Source of the DNA: Promethearchaeota archaeon | Lineage (GTDB): Archaea; Asgardarchaeota; Lokiarchaeia; Sigyniarchaeales; SOKP01 | DNA length: 22,874 nt | NCBI GenBank assembly: GCA_019058135.1 | Contig: JAHLWE010000476.1 | Span: forward strand, 1-22,874 | Reading direction: 5' to 3' | Shown here: positions 1-6,891 of the stretch, one piece after another | How positions within the stretch are numbered: position 1 is the first letter of the stretch | Layout: each line of letters opens with the position of its first letter | Notes under the pieces: generated by a model | Databases searched by the model: none | What the model was told of the DNA's origin: nothing | Seen by the model: only the letters and a program-made list of their open reading frames with translations | Program-made: the position numbers and the translations under genes

Positions 1-1411
1 AGACAGCATTTATTAAGGCTGGAACTCCAGAATGGAAAAAAGTAGAATCACCTAGTATCGCTAATATTGGATTTTCAGTGGCGTGAATCTTCGCAAATCC
101 ATTAGCCAGTCCATTGGAGCCACCCATGCATATTTCAGTATCTACACATTCAAGAGGTTTATATACTGCTAGTGTATAACACCCAATGTCACTAGAATTT
201 ATAAATTTTATTTTTAATTCTTTCTCTAGCAATGTGATCGCATAAAAAGTAGAACGGTGACTACAGCCTGGGCACAACACAGGAAGTCGTGGAGGAAGCG
301 ATATCTTAATATCAGGAATAACGTTTTTTTCATATTTTATCCCAATGAAATTTGCTACTTTCTCCAAATATACTTCTCCTGAGAATTCTCCTTGTTGAGG
401 GAAATAATCTTTACCATGTATTTCAACTTCATTTACCAGTTTATTTTCATATGCAAGTTGTTTCAGAATGTTTTCTAGAATTGGTTCTAGTTCTTCAACC
501 ACTAATATTTTATCTACAGAAGAAAGTAATTTTCTAATGAGTTTTTTAGGTGGAGGAATGACCATACCCAGTTTAAGGATAGAAACTTTATTTTCCAAGC
601 CAAAATCAATGAGTGTGTCAATTAATTGGGCATAAGGAATACCTGCAGCAATAAAACCATAACGAATTCCATTGATTTTTTCGGAAGATAATTTAAGAGA
701 ATTGAAGGGAAATTCATCGGCAAGATTGGAGATCTTCTCAAATCGCTCGAGTAGTTTGGAACGAAGGACACGCGAATGTGAAGGCAAACAAACCCAACGT
801 GCGCGATCCCAATCAAATCCATAAGGGCGGTCAATATTTTGAATCTCTCCAAGCATAACATCACCTCGACCGTGATTCAAGCGAGTCGTTGTCCGAAATA
901 GTACAATTGTATGATGCTCCTCGGAGAATTTAAATGCATATTTGATTAAATCCTTAGCCTCTTGGGCAGTAGAGGGTTCAAACACGGGAATTAAAGCATG
1001 AAGACCGAAATATCGATTATCTTGTTCATTTTGGGATGAAAAACAGTTTGGATCATCAGCAGAAACTACAACCATTCCACCACGAGCACCTGCGTAACAA
1101 GCAGTCATAAACGGATCTGACGCAACATTTAATCCTACGTGCTTCATTACAGCTACTGACCTTGCATTTGACATAGACCCACCATAGGCAACCTCAAACC
1201 CAACTTTTTCATTGATACTCCACTCAATGTTTAAATGTGGGTAATAAGGTTTCATCTTTGCAAGGGTATCCAAGATTTCTGATGATGGTGTACCTGGGTA
1301 ACCCGCCCCAATTACAACACCAGCTTCAAGTATCCCTCGAGCAATAGCTTCATTTCCTTGCATTATTACACGCTTGCCAGGAATTTCTTCAGCAAAATAA
1401 GGCATACTCAT
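1..1411 (-). CDS. iorA: Indolepyruvate:ferredoxin oxidoreductase, alpha subunit (partial, C-terminus beyond left edge)
   Basis: With IorB, this subunit oxidatively decarboxylates aryl pyruvates from aromatic amino acids to aryl-acetyl-CoA, reducing ferredoxin in the cytoplasm. About 470 codons are visible, read leftward from ATG 1411. An N-terminal pyruvate-oxidoreductase-type domain contains GYPGTPSSEIL, the segment MKHVGLNVASDPF, and GARGGMVVVSADDP. Near the left edge the thiamine-pyrophosphate domain begins with LPVLCPGCSHRSTFYAI, then SDIGCYTL, GGSNGLANGFAK and the TPP/Mg motif GDSTFFHSG. The C-terminal ferredoxin-like [4Fe-4S] domain expected in a roughly 600-650-residue protein lies outside the window. 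The start is set by a strong AGGAGGG ribosome binding site at 1419-1425 and an ATGA overlap with the iorB stop, so the two genes are translationally coupled. Identity is secure; exact substrate preference is not visible. Confidence 0.93.
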   Translation of the reverse strand, partial: MSMPYFAEEIPGKRVIMQGNEAIARGILEAGVVIGAGYPGTPSSEILDTLAKMKPYYPHLNIEWSINEKVGFEVAYGGSMSNARSVAVMKHVGLNVASDPFMTACYAGARGGMVVVSADDPNCFSSQNEQDNRYFGLHALIPVFEPSTAQEAKDLIKYAFKFSEEHHTIVLFRTTTRLNHGRGDVMLGEIQNIDRPYGFDWDRARWVCLPSHSRVLRSKLLERFEKISNLADEFPFNSLKLSSEKINGIRYGFIAAGIPYAQLIDTLIDFGLENKVSILKLGMVIPPPKKLIRKLLSSVDKILVVEELEPILENILKQLAYENKLVNEVEIHGKDYFPQQGEFSGEVYLEKVANFIGIKYEKNVIPDIKISLPPRLPVLCPGCSHRSTFYAITLLEKELKIKFINSSDIGCYTLAVYKPLECVDTEICMGGSNGLANGFAKIHATENPILAILGDSTFFHSGVPALINAV

Positions 1412-2025
1412 AATAATTCCCTCCTAATAGATTTTCCTTTTTCAATACCCAATTGAAATGCAATTCGGTTTACTTCTTGAGACTTTTTGGGAATAAAACG
1501 TAAAATTGAATGTTGAAGTGAATCCTCCTTAATTGGTAATTTATCCGAACCCAAAAGAATACCTAACATAACAACATTTAATGCCTTAAATGTCCCAGCT
1601 TTTAATGCCAATTTGTCTGCATCAAAAAAATATATATTATTATGTAAATTTTTTAATTGTTGACACAGATTTTCGTTAGAAGGATATTTAAAACCCATCT
1701 GGTTAACCATAGGAGGTATAATGATTTTATTATTTATGAAGAAATATGTATTTGGTCCAGAAAAGTTAAAGACTCGAAGTGCTTCGCTAATTTCGAATGC
1801 TAAAATAATATCAACATGTCCCTTTGGAATTAAAGGACTGGCAACCTCAGGCCCAAACCTAAGATAAGCACTTACAGAACCACCACGTTGAGCCATTCCA
1901 TGTGTTTCAGCCGTTCGAACTTGGTAGCCATCCATTAAGGCTGCCCAAGCAAGAATTTGTGTGGTTCTAATGATACCTTGACCACCTACTCCAACATTAA
2001 GCACACTAAATCTTTTTTTTTCCAT
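1408..2025 (-). CDS. iorB: Indolepyruvate:ferredoxin oxidoreductase, beta subunit
   Basis: This is the gamma-domain partner of IorA, which binds CoA and completes the ferredoxin-dependent aryl-pyruvate oxidoreductase. The protein opens with the family signature VLNVGVGGQGIIRTTQILA, followed by DGYQVRTAETHGMAQRGGSVSAYLRFG, both typical of IorB and related 2-oxoacid oxidoreductase gamma domains. ATG 2025 puts GVGGQG about ten residues from the N-terminus, as is usual in the family, giving 205 residues. An in-frame TTG at 2064 would add 13 residues and cannot be excluded, since neither start has a strong ribosome binding site. The stop overlaps the iorA start (ATGA), so iorB is first in a two-gene operon. 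Function is well supported. Confidence 0.9.
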   Translation of the reverse strand: MEKKRFSVLNVGVGGQGIIRTTQILAWAALMDGYQVRTAETHGMAQRGGSVSAYLRFGPEVASPLIPKGHVDIILAFEISEALRVFNFSGPNTYFFINNKIIIPPMVNQMGFKYPSNENLCQQLKNLHNNIYFFDADKLALKAGTFKALNVVMLGILLGSDKLPIKEDSLQHSILRFIPKKSQEVNRIAFQLGIEKGKSIRRELL

Positions 2026-2290
2026 AGTCCAATTCTGTGGGACTTTCTTTATTTGAATAACCAATTCAATTCACTTTTTTTTCTAATTTTTCAATAAGTA
2101 AATTTTTTTTATTCTAAACTCAAAAAATGAGGACCTCAAAATAATTTCCACTTAAAATATATTCATATATTCTTTATTTATAATATTACTAAAAGATATG
2201 TGGGATTAAAGTGGGCATTTTTTAGATTTTAACATGTCATGAGAAATAGAAAGCCTTTGTTAAAACTTAAAAAATTTATTTTTTTTTTAA

Positions 2291-2297
2291 AAAAAGG
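2291..2297 (-). terminator. Possible U-run terminator after the 495-residue helical protein gene
   Basis: Read on the minus strand, a run of seven T follows the stop codon by two bases, and more A/T runs follow down to about 2265. U-rich tracts without a stem are typical archaeal termination signals. The AT-richness of the whole region makes such runs common by chance. The rest of 2026-2290 shows no gene I can support. Confidence 0.3.
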
Positions 2298-2299
2298 AA

Positions 2300-3787
2300 T
2301 TATAATATTTCTTTTGTATGTCCTGTAATTCTATCGATTTTAAAATAACGATATTTTATATTATTTTTAGGCAATGAATCAAGTTTATCTATTTTGTCAG
2401 TAATATAATCTGGGAAGAGATATTTTGATAACTGAGAAAGTGTTTCTTTAGTTTCAATACAATTCAGCAATTTCAAATTTTCACAGGAATAGAAAATCTC
2501 GGAAATTAAGTCAAAATTGATATCTTCTTCAAATTTTAAAAATGATAAATTTCTATATATCTTTTGTATTATGTTTTCTATAAAATTTGTATTTTCGAAT
2601 GTTTTTAATGAATTTCTCATATAATGTATAAAAAGAGTATAATACGTTGCCTCTGAAGATATAGATCCATCAGGAAATTGTTTTACTCCATTATTATTTA
2701 TTCTTTCTTTTATAACTGCTAAGATTTTTTCGATATTTTTTATTTCTAATTTTTCTGGTAATTCTAATAAAGAATATATTTTTAAAATAACAGCAAGCTT
2801 ACTGGTTTCCATTAATTTTAAATTATCAATATCATAAAACTCCTCTTCTTCTTCTTTAATCAATTTCTGAACATAACTTGGCTCTATATGATCATATACA
2901 ATTTCACATGCTTTTAAAAAATAATATACTTGATCAGTTTCTTCTATAAGTGGAGTATAAGTTTCTTCAATAATAGAATTATAAATATTATCTAAAAATT
3001 TTTGAATTTTTTGTTGATCTAAATCAATATTCAATTCATTTGCTAAGAAGATTCCACAATAGTAAATCTCTGGATTAGTTAAAGATACAATTGGTGTCCC
3101 AATTAACCAATTATCCATATTATCTTTTATAAATGTTATAATATGAGAGAAATTAAAATTATTTTGAAGTTTGAAGAAATCAATAATACGATATATTAAA
3201 TAATTTAGTTGTAATTTAACTTCTAAATTATCAACGTCTTCTAAACGTTCAATATTTATCTTATTTTCACAGAATTTTCCACATACTTTATCCTTCAATC
3301 TAATGTATTTTTGAAAATTCTCAAATTTATCAGATTCGTGTAAATCTTCCTTAAGCTTATTTAATTTAATAATTAAATCTAAGTGAAGTAGATTCAATTC
3401 TTTTAAATTTAAAATAATAGAAGTATCGACAATACCCCCAATATAAAAAATGAATATTTCAAAAAAAATTTCATTTATAATAGGAATAATTTTAAGCTTA
3501 AATAAATCCATTGAAGTATTGATATTTTCTTTGTATTTTGATTCAAAATATAATTCTTGAATTTTTCCACTGAGATATTGGGGATCAATCCCCAGTTTAA
3601 TTAAATCATTAGTTAAAACATTTAAAATGTCAGCAGAGATATGTAAAATCTCAATTTCTTTTAAAATATTTTCAGATAATAAATTAGAAATTGATCTTTG
3701 TAAATAAGTATCAATACCGTCAAAAAATGCTTTAAATTGTTCAAAAAATGACAAATCTAAAATTCTAAATAAGCCTTGATAAAGCAT
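2300..3787 (-). CDS. Hypothetical helical protein, possibly alpha/alpha-toroid (prenyltransferase-like repeats)
   Basis: I do not recognise a named family. The 495 residues (from ATG 3787) are almost wholly helical, acidic and soluble, with no signal peptide, no clear membrane segment and no Cys cluster. Three segments have the look of prenyltransferase/terpene-cyclase inner helices: NPEIYYCGIFLANELN, IEETDQVYYFLKACEIV and QFPDGSISSEATYYTLFIHY. The last resembles the GGF..(x)GG..S.STYYAL repeat of those proteins, so an alpha/alpha toroid is possible, but catalytic residues are not evident. ATG 3787 is preferred over an in-frame TTG at 3802 because a TATA-like box (3813-3822) lies 26-35 nt upstream of the ATG and too close to the TTG. 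The gene is transcribed divergently from the ATPase operon. Confidence is high that it is a gene and low for its fold. Confidence 0.6.
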   Translation of the reverse strand: MLYQGLFRILDLSFFEQFKAFFDGIDTYLQRSISNLLSENILKEIEILHISADILNVLTNDLIKLGIDPQYLSGKIQELYFESKYKENINTSMDLFKLKIIPIINEIFFEIFIFYIGGIVDTSIILNLKELNLLHLDLIIKLNKLKEDLHESDKFENFQKYIRLKDKVCGKFCENKINIERLEDVDNLEVKLQLNYLIYRIIDFFKLQNNFNFSHIITFIKDNMDNWLIGTPIVSLTNPEIYYCGIFLANELNIDLDQQKIQKFLDNIYNSIIEETYTPLIEETDQVYYFLKACEIVYDHIEPSYVQKLIKEEEEEFYDIDNLKLMETSKLAVILKIYSLLELPEKLEIKNIEKILAVIKERINNNGVKQFPDGSISSEATYYTLFIHYMRNSLKTFENTNFIENIIQKIYRNLSFLKFEEDINFDLISEIFYSCENLKLLNCIETKETLSQLSKYLFPDYITDKIDKLDSLPKNNIKYRYFKIDRITGHTKEIL

Positions 3788-3812
3788 TTTAATACAGAAC
3801 AATAAACCCTTT

Positions 3813-3822
3813 TTAATATATC
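3813..3822 (-). promoter_or_regulatory. TATA-like box of the 495-residue helical protein gene
   Basis: On the minus strand this reads ATATATTAAAA-like sequence 26-35 nt upstream of ATG 3787, which would give a very short or absent leader. Recognised from spacing and base composition only. Confidence 0.35.
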
Positions 3823-3940
3823 AAATAATCTAAAAATTAAATATTTTATCTTTTTTATTTAAAGAATTTACAGATTATAATTAGTTTAATGGAACAAGTT
3901 AATAGTAATATTATGAAATAAAAAAAGTTAAATTTGACAA

Positions 3941-3950
3941 TTTATATTTA
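3941..3950 (+). promoter_or_regulatory. TATA-like box of the ATPase operon
   Basis: TTTATATTTA lies about 36-44 nt upstream of the start of subunit K, the first gene of the operon, and would place transcription start roughly 15 nt before the ATG. The 182-bp region 3803-3984 separates divergent genes, so a promoter is expected here. No operator-like inverted repeat is obvious. Confidence 0.45.
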
Positions 3951-3984
3951 CTTACCCAAATAATATGAATTAAATTAAAAATGG

Positions 3985-4365
3985 ATGTCAAACTTGAAAG
4001 GAAAACATAAATTTTTTTTGTTACTTTTGCTATTCCAATTTTTTTTAATAGCAATAGTTTTTTTTACGGTTAATAGTCTTATAACTTTTGTTAGTGCCCA
4101 AGCTGAAGCGAGCTCCTTTGATTATTATAATGCAGCAACTGCTACAGCCTTAGCTTTCTCAGCAGCAATTTCATTAGCAGCTTCTGTTATAGGAAGTGCA
4201 ATGGCTTTAAAAACCGTTGGTACCGCAGCAATTTCAGCTTTAACGGAGCGAGAAGAAGTTTTTTTTAAATCATTTTTAGTTGTTGCTCTATGTGAAGCTT
4301 TGGCAGTATATGGTTTAATTATTGCTATACTTTTATGGACAAAAATTCCTGCACCACTAGGATAA
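3985..4365 (+). CDS. atpK: A-type ATP synthase subunit K (membrane rotor proteolipid, c-ring)
   Basis: This is the ion-carrying proteolipid of the A-type ATPase rotor ring. Of 126 residues, the last 80 or so form the helical hairpin: an Ala/Gly-rich helix (residues 51-75, with AATATALAFSAAISLAASVIG) and a second helix (93-117) carrying the ion-binding carboxylate Glu104 in ALCEALAVYGLIIAILL. The AVYGLI stretch after the Glu is typical. The family often has Pro-Glu-Thr around this acid; here it is Cys-Glu-Ala. The N-terminus has a long hydrophobic segment (about 9-38) ending FVSAQA|EASS, which looks like a cleavable signal peptide or an extra helix. ATG 3985 is the only start that leaves the frame open. 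It is first in the operon and followed by a U-rich gap, as expected for a subunit needed in many copies. Confidence 0.92.
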   Translation: MSNLKGKHKFFLLLLLFQFFLIAIVFFTVNSLITFVSAQAEASSFDYYNAATATALAFSAAISLAASVIGSAMALKTVGTAAISALTEREEVFFKSFLVVALCEALAVYGLIIAILLWTKIPAPLG

Positions 4366-4374
4366 AAAAGCTCA

Positions 4375-4400
4375 TTTTTTATTTAAATTTTTTAAAAATT
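4375..4400 (+). terminator. U-rich tract between subunits K and C (possible partial terminator)
   Basis: After the K stop codon the sequence has T-runs (CATTTTTTATTTAAATTTTTTAAAAATTTT). Partial archaeal termination here would raise K over the rest of the operon, matching c-ring stoichiometry. This is inferred from composition and position only. Confidence 0.35.
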
Positions 4401-4428
4401 TTAAAGAGGCGACAAATCAACGAGCGTT

Positions 4429-5481
4429 ATTGTACCTTCTTATGCTTACTCTTATATAAAAATGAGTCTTTTAAAACAATTAATTATTGACGATACATCT
4501 CTGCAGAGATTAGAAGAAATCAATAATATTGAAGAATTTATTGAATTTATTAGTCCATATTACCCTAATTTAAATATCAAAGAATATACAATCGAAGAAA
4601 TTGAGCAGGCTCTCTACCATATTTATTTTAAATTAATTGGAAAAATTATGCAATATTCACCGCCAAATATGAGGAATATTTTAAGAGATTATTTATTGAA
4701 ATATGAGATAATGAATATTAAGCAAATTATTCTTGGTTCAATTTTAGGCTTGAGTATTGAAGAAAAATCAAAAAATGTTAATTATTTAATTGAAGAATAT
4801 TTAGAAAATACGCATTTTATTGAAGATTTAATTAAAATTTCATCCTTAGATGAGATTCAGTTATTTATGAAACAGACTAGATATTATAAAGCCGTTAGAG
4901 AAGGTATTCTTTACTTTAAGAAAAATAATGAAATATTTGTCTTAGAATCTTTCTTGGATCAATTATACTATAAAAATTTAATTAAAAAGAAAAATACTTT
5001 CAATAAAAAAGAAAATGTAATGATTAATTTATTTGTGGATTATATATCCGAGATATACAACTTAAATATAATATATCGGGGAATTAAAAATAAAATTGAT
5101 AAAAAATTATTAACCCAATTTCTTGTAAATAATTATTTATTTTTAAACGCTTATAATATTAATTATTTATTACATCTTGATGATGTAAATGATTTTATTT
5201 CAGTAATTTATAATTATTTTAAAAAAAATGAGGAAATAAATCCTTTTTTTAGGACATTTGGTCTTAATGAAAAGCATATTTTATTATCACTCGAAAAATT
5301 ATTTCAAAAATATTATTTTAAAAAATTTCAAGTAAAGATTGATGATATCGATTTTTTAACAATATACAAAATCTTAGAATTGGTAATAAAAAAAGAAAAT
5401 GAAATACGATTTATTATTATACCAAAAGTAGTTAAAATCACTCATGAAAAATTTAGAAATTTAAAATCGAATAAAATATAA
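4429..5481 (+). CDS. atpC: A-type ATP synthase subunit C (central-stalk socket, V-type d homolog), probable non-ATG start
   Basis: Subunit C sits on the K ring and receives the central stalk D/F. The family signature around residues 70-90 is clear: NMRNILRDYLLKYEIMNIKQI, equivalent to the KxEIxNLK region of V-type subunit d. The first ATG (4462) gives 339 residues but cuts off the conserved N-terminal YAY motif. In-frame sequence just upstream encodes VPSYAYSYIK, and the segment from YAY to ISPYY aligns without gaps with the N-terminal helix remembered for Thermus subunit C (FAYLNARVR...). The frame is open back to 4405 and contains no ATG, GTG or TTG; ATT 4429 is the best candidate (350 residues) and ACG 4420 the alternative, with AGAGG at 4405-4409 upstream. 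Family assignment is firm; the start codon is inferred. Confidence 0.85.
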   Translation: MVPSYAYSYIKMSLLKQLIIDDTSLQRLEEINNIEEFIEFISPYYPNLNIKEYTIEEIEQALYHIYFKLIGKIMQYSPPNMRNILRDYLLKYEIMNIKQIILGSILGLSIEEKSKNVNYLIEEYLENTHFIEDLIKISSLDEIQLFMKQTRYYKAVREGILYFKKNNEIFVLESFLDQLYYKNLIKKKNTFNKKENVMINLFVDYISEIYNLNIIYRGIKNKIDKKLLTQFLVNNYLFLNAYNINYLLHLDDVNDFISVIYNYFKKNEEINPFFRTFGLNEKHILLSLEKLFQKYYFKKFQVKIDDIDFLTIYKILELVIKKENEIRFIIIPKVVKITHEKFRNLKSNKI

Positions 5482-5520
5482 TATATAATTCTAAAAAGTT
5501 AAAAAAGATTCTTTAAAACT

Positions 5521-5838
5521 ATGGAGCTATTTAAATGGGTAAAGGATATTGAACATGTTTATGAAGATTTAATTGAAAAAACTAAGGAAGAGAATTTCGC
5601 TGAAATTCAGAATTTAAAAAATCAACAAGAGAATCTTATAGAAAAAACTTTAGCAGAAAATCAAAAATTTATGAGTTTAGCTTTAAAAAGTTTATCTGAA
5701 GAGGTTGATAATGAAATTAAAATATTAGAGCAGAATTTAGATGTTGCAATTAAGAATATTGAAATAAATTATCAAAAGAATCTTAAAAATTTACATAAAT
5801 TAATCATTGAAAAATTGAGGTTTGATTTTAGTGCCTGA
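5521..5838 (+). CDS. atpH: A-type ATP synthase subunit H (peripheral-stalk coiled coil)
   Basis: This 105-residue, Lys/Glu/Leu-rich protein is predicted to be one long coiled coil from about residue 10 to 100, with no hydrophobic segment and no globular domain. That matches subunit H (AhaH, V-type G-like), which pairs with subunit E to form the peripheral stalk that holds the A3B3 head against subunit I. Assignment rests on size, composition and position between C and F; coiled-coil subunits of this family share little sequence. The 39-bp gap after C is AT-rich. Its last bases overlap the start of F, so F is probably translationally coupled to it. Confidence 0.75.
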   Translation: MELFKWVKDIEHVYEDLIEKTKEENFAEIQNLKNQQENLIEKTLAENQKFMSLALKSLSEEVDNEIKILEQNLDVAIKNIEINYQKNLKNLHKLIIEKLRFDFSA

Positions 5839-6154
5839 TAATCAAAAAGTACATGTTATTGGAAATGAAGATATTGTATTAATGTTTAGTCTTTTGGGGA
5901 TAGACGGAACTGTTATTAAAAATAATGAGAATTTTCTAGAAGTATTTAATCTTTTACAAAATAAATCAGAAATTGGAATGATTATTATCACAATAAATTT
6001 ATCAACAGAAATTTTTGATTTTTTAATAGATTTCAAGTTAGATAATAGAAAGCCACTTATACATTTACTGCCAGATATATTTCAAGAGAATTTTGAAAAG
6101 AATGATGTATTTCTAAATAAAATTTATGATTCTATAGGTGATACTATATTTTAA
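5831..6154 (+). CDS. atpF: A-type ATP synthase subunit F (central stalk)
   Basis: Subunit F binds the D shaft and regulates the central stalk. The protein begins VIGNEDIVLMFSLLGIDG, the standard F-subunit start (VIGDEDTVxGFxLAG), and continues with the Rossmann-like strand MIIITINLSTEIFDFL, close to the family's IIxIxexIAexI segment. GTG 5831 gives 107 residues with the motif ten residues from the N-terminus, and it lies ten bases after the ribosome binding site GAGG (5817-5820). TTG 5822 is in frame but only one base from that site. The start overlaps the H stop, and the 3' end overlaps the start proposed for E. Identity is firm. Confidence 0.88.
   Translation: MPDNQKVHVIGNEDIVLMFSLLGIDGTVIKNNENFLEVFNLLQNKSEIGMIIITINLSTEIFDFLIDFKLDNRKPLIHLLPDIFQENFEKNDVFLNKIYDSIGDTIF
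6136..6142 (+). promoter_or_regulatory. Ribosome binding site of subunit E (AGGTGAT) that fixes an ATT start
   Basis: AGGTGAT matches seven bases of the usual 16S anti-Shine-Dalgarno end (AUCACCU). It lies five bases before ATT 6148, the only plausible initiator in the E frame between the stop at 6139-6141 and TTG 6268. It sits inside the last codons of F. Confidence 0.65.
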
Positions 6155-6891
6155 AAAAAAGAGTTAAAAGTTCTGAATTAAAAGAATTAAAAGAACGATT
6201 TGGCAAATTAGGATTATTTTTAATTGAACAATCTCGAGAAGAGATCAAAAAAATTAATGAACAATTCTTGTTTCAAAAAGCAGATATTGAAAACAAGTAT
6301 AGAGAAAAAAATATTGAAAATTCTCTTAAAACAAGAAATCATTTTTTTGAAGAGTATAACCAATATTTAAATAATTCTTTATCTACGACTCTTCTAAAAA
6401 TAAAAGAGAGATTTTTGAATCTAAAAAATGGACTAGTTAAAGAATTAACGAATGACTTGTATCAATTAATAAAAGAGAAAATAAATACAAATTATGATAA
6501 TTATATAAAATTTTTACTAGAGACCATTAAAAAGAATACATATAATTTAGATAAATATAAAATAATAACTATTTTATTTAATTCTAAAGATTATAATTAT
6601 TTTAGTAAAAATTTAGATAAAATCCAAAACTTATTCAATAATTCAGTTGAAATTAAAAAAAATAACACTGAAATTATCGGTGGATTTAAGATTTTATTGA
6701 GTGAAGGAAGACTAAATTATGATTATTCATTTAGTAATTTAATTGACAAAAATTCAATTTTTATTCAAATAGAATTTTCTAAAATTGTTTCTGATTCAGA
6801 GATTAAAGAAATAGGGTATAAATTTGAGAATTTTATTCAGAATCAGAAATTAGGAATAAAGGAGTATTTAAAACAATATGATCGAATCTAA
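6148..6891 (+). CDS. atpE: A-type ATP synthase subunit E (peripheral stalk), probable AUU start
   Basis: Subunit E pairs with H in the peripheral stalk and caps the A3B3 head. The long N-terminal part is a charged coiled coil; the C-terminal part (roughly the last 110 residues) alternates helix and strand and contains NNTEIIGGFKILLSEGRLNYDYSFSNLID, matching the family's GGxxLxxxDGxIxVDNTFExRL region. The first standard start is TTG 6268 (207 residues), which has no ribosome binding site and leaves 113 untranslated bases in a compact operon. The same frame is open upstream and encodes more amphipathic helix (SELKELKERFGKLGLFLIEQ) back to ATT 6148, preceded by AGGTGAT at ideal spacing. From ATT the protein has 247 residues, long for the family. 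The end overlaps the start of A. Confidence 0.82.
   Translation: MLKKRVKSSELKELKERFGKLGLFLIEQSREEIKKINEQFLFQKADIENKYREKNIENSLKTRNHFFEEYNQYLNNSLSTTLLKIKERFLNLKNGLVKELTNDLYQLIKEKINTNYDNYIKFLLETIKKNTYNLDKYKIITILFNSKDYNYFSKNLDKIQNLFNNSVEIKKNNTEIIGGFKILLSEGRLNYDYSFSNLIDKNSIFIQIEFSKIVSDSEIKEIGYKFENFIQNQKLGIKEYLKQYDRI

Noticed and set aside
622..864. 80-residue minus-strand frame within iorA
   Set aside because: It lies out of frame inside the well-supported iorA coding sequence and has no family resemblance.
2026..2044. Short inverted repeat AGTCC...GGACT just upstream of iorB ATG 2025
   Set aside because: A five-base stem in AT-rich DNA is weak, and the sequence may be coding if the TTG 2064 start is used; not enough for an operator.
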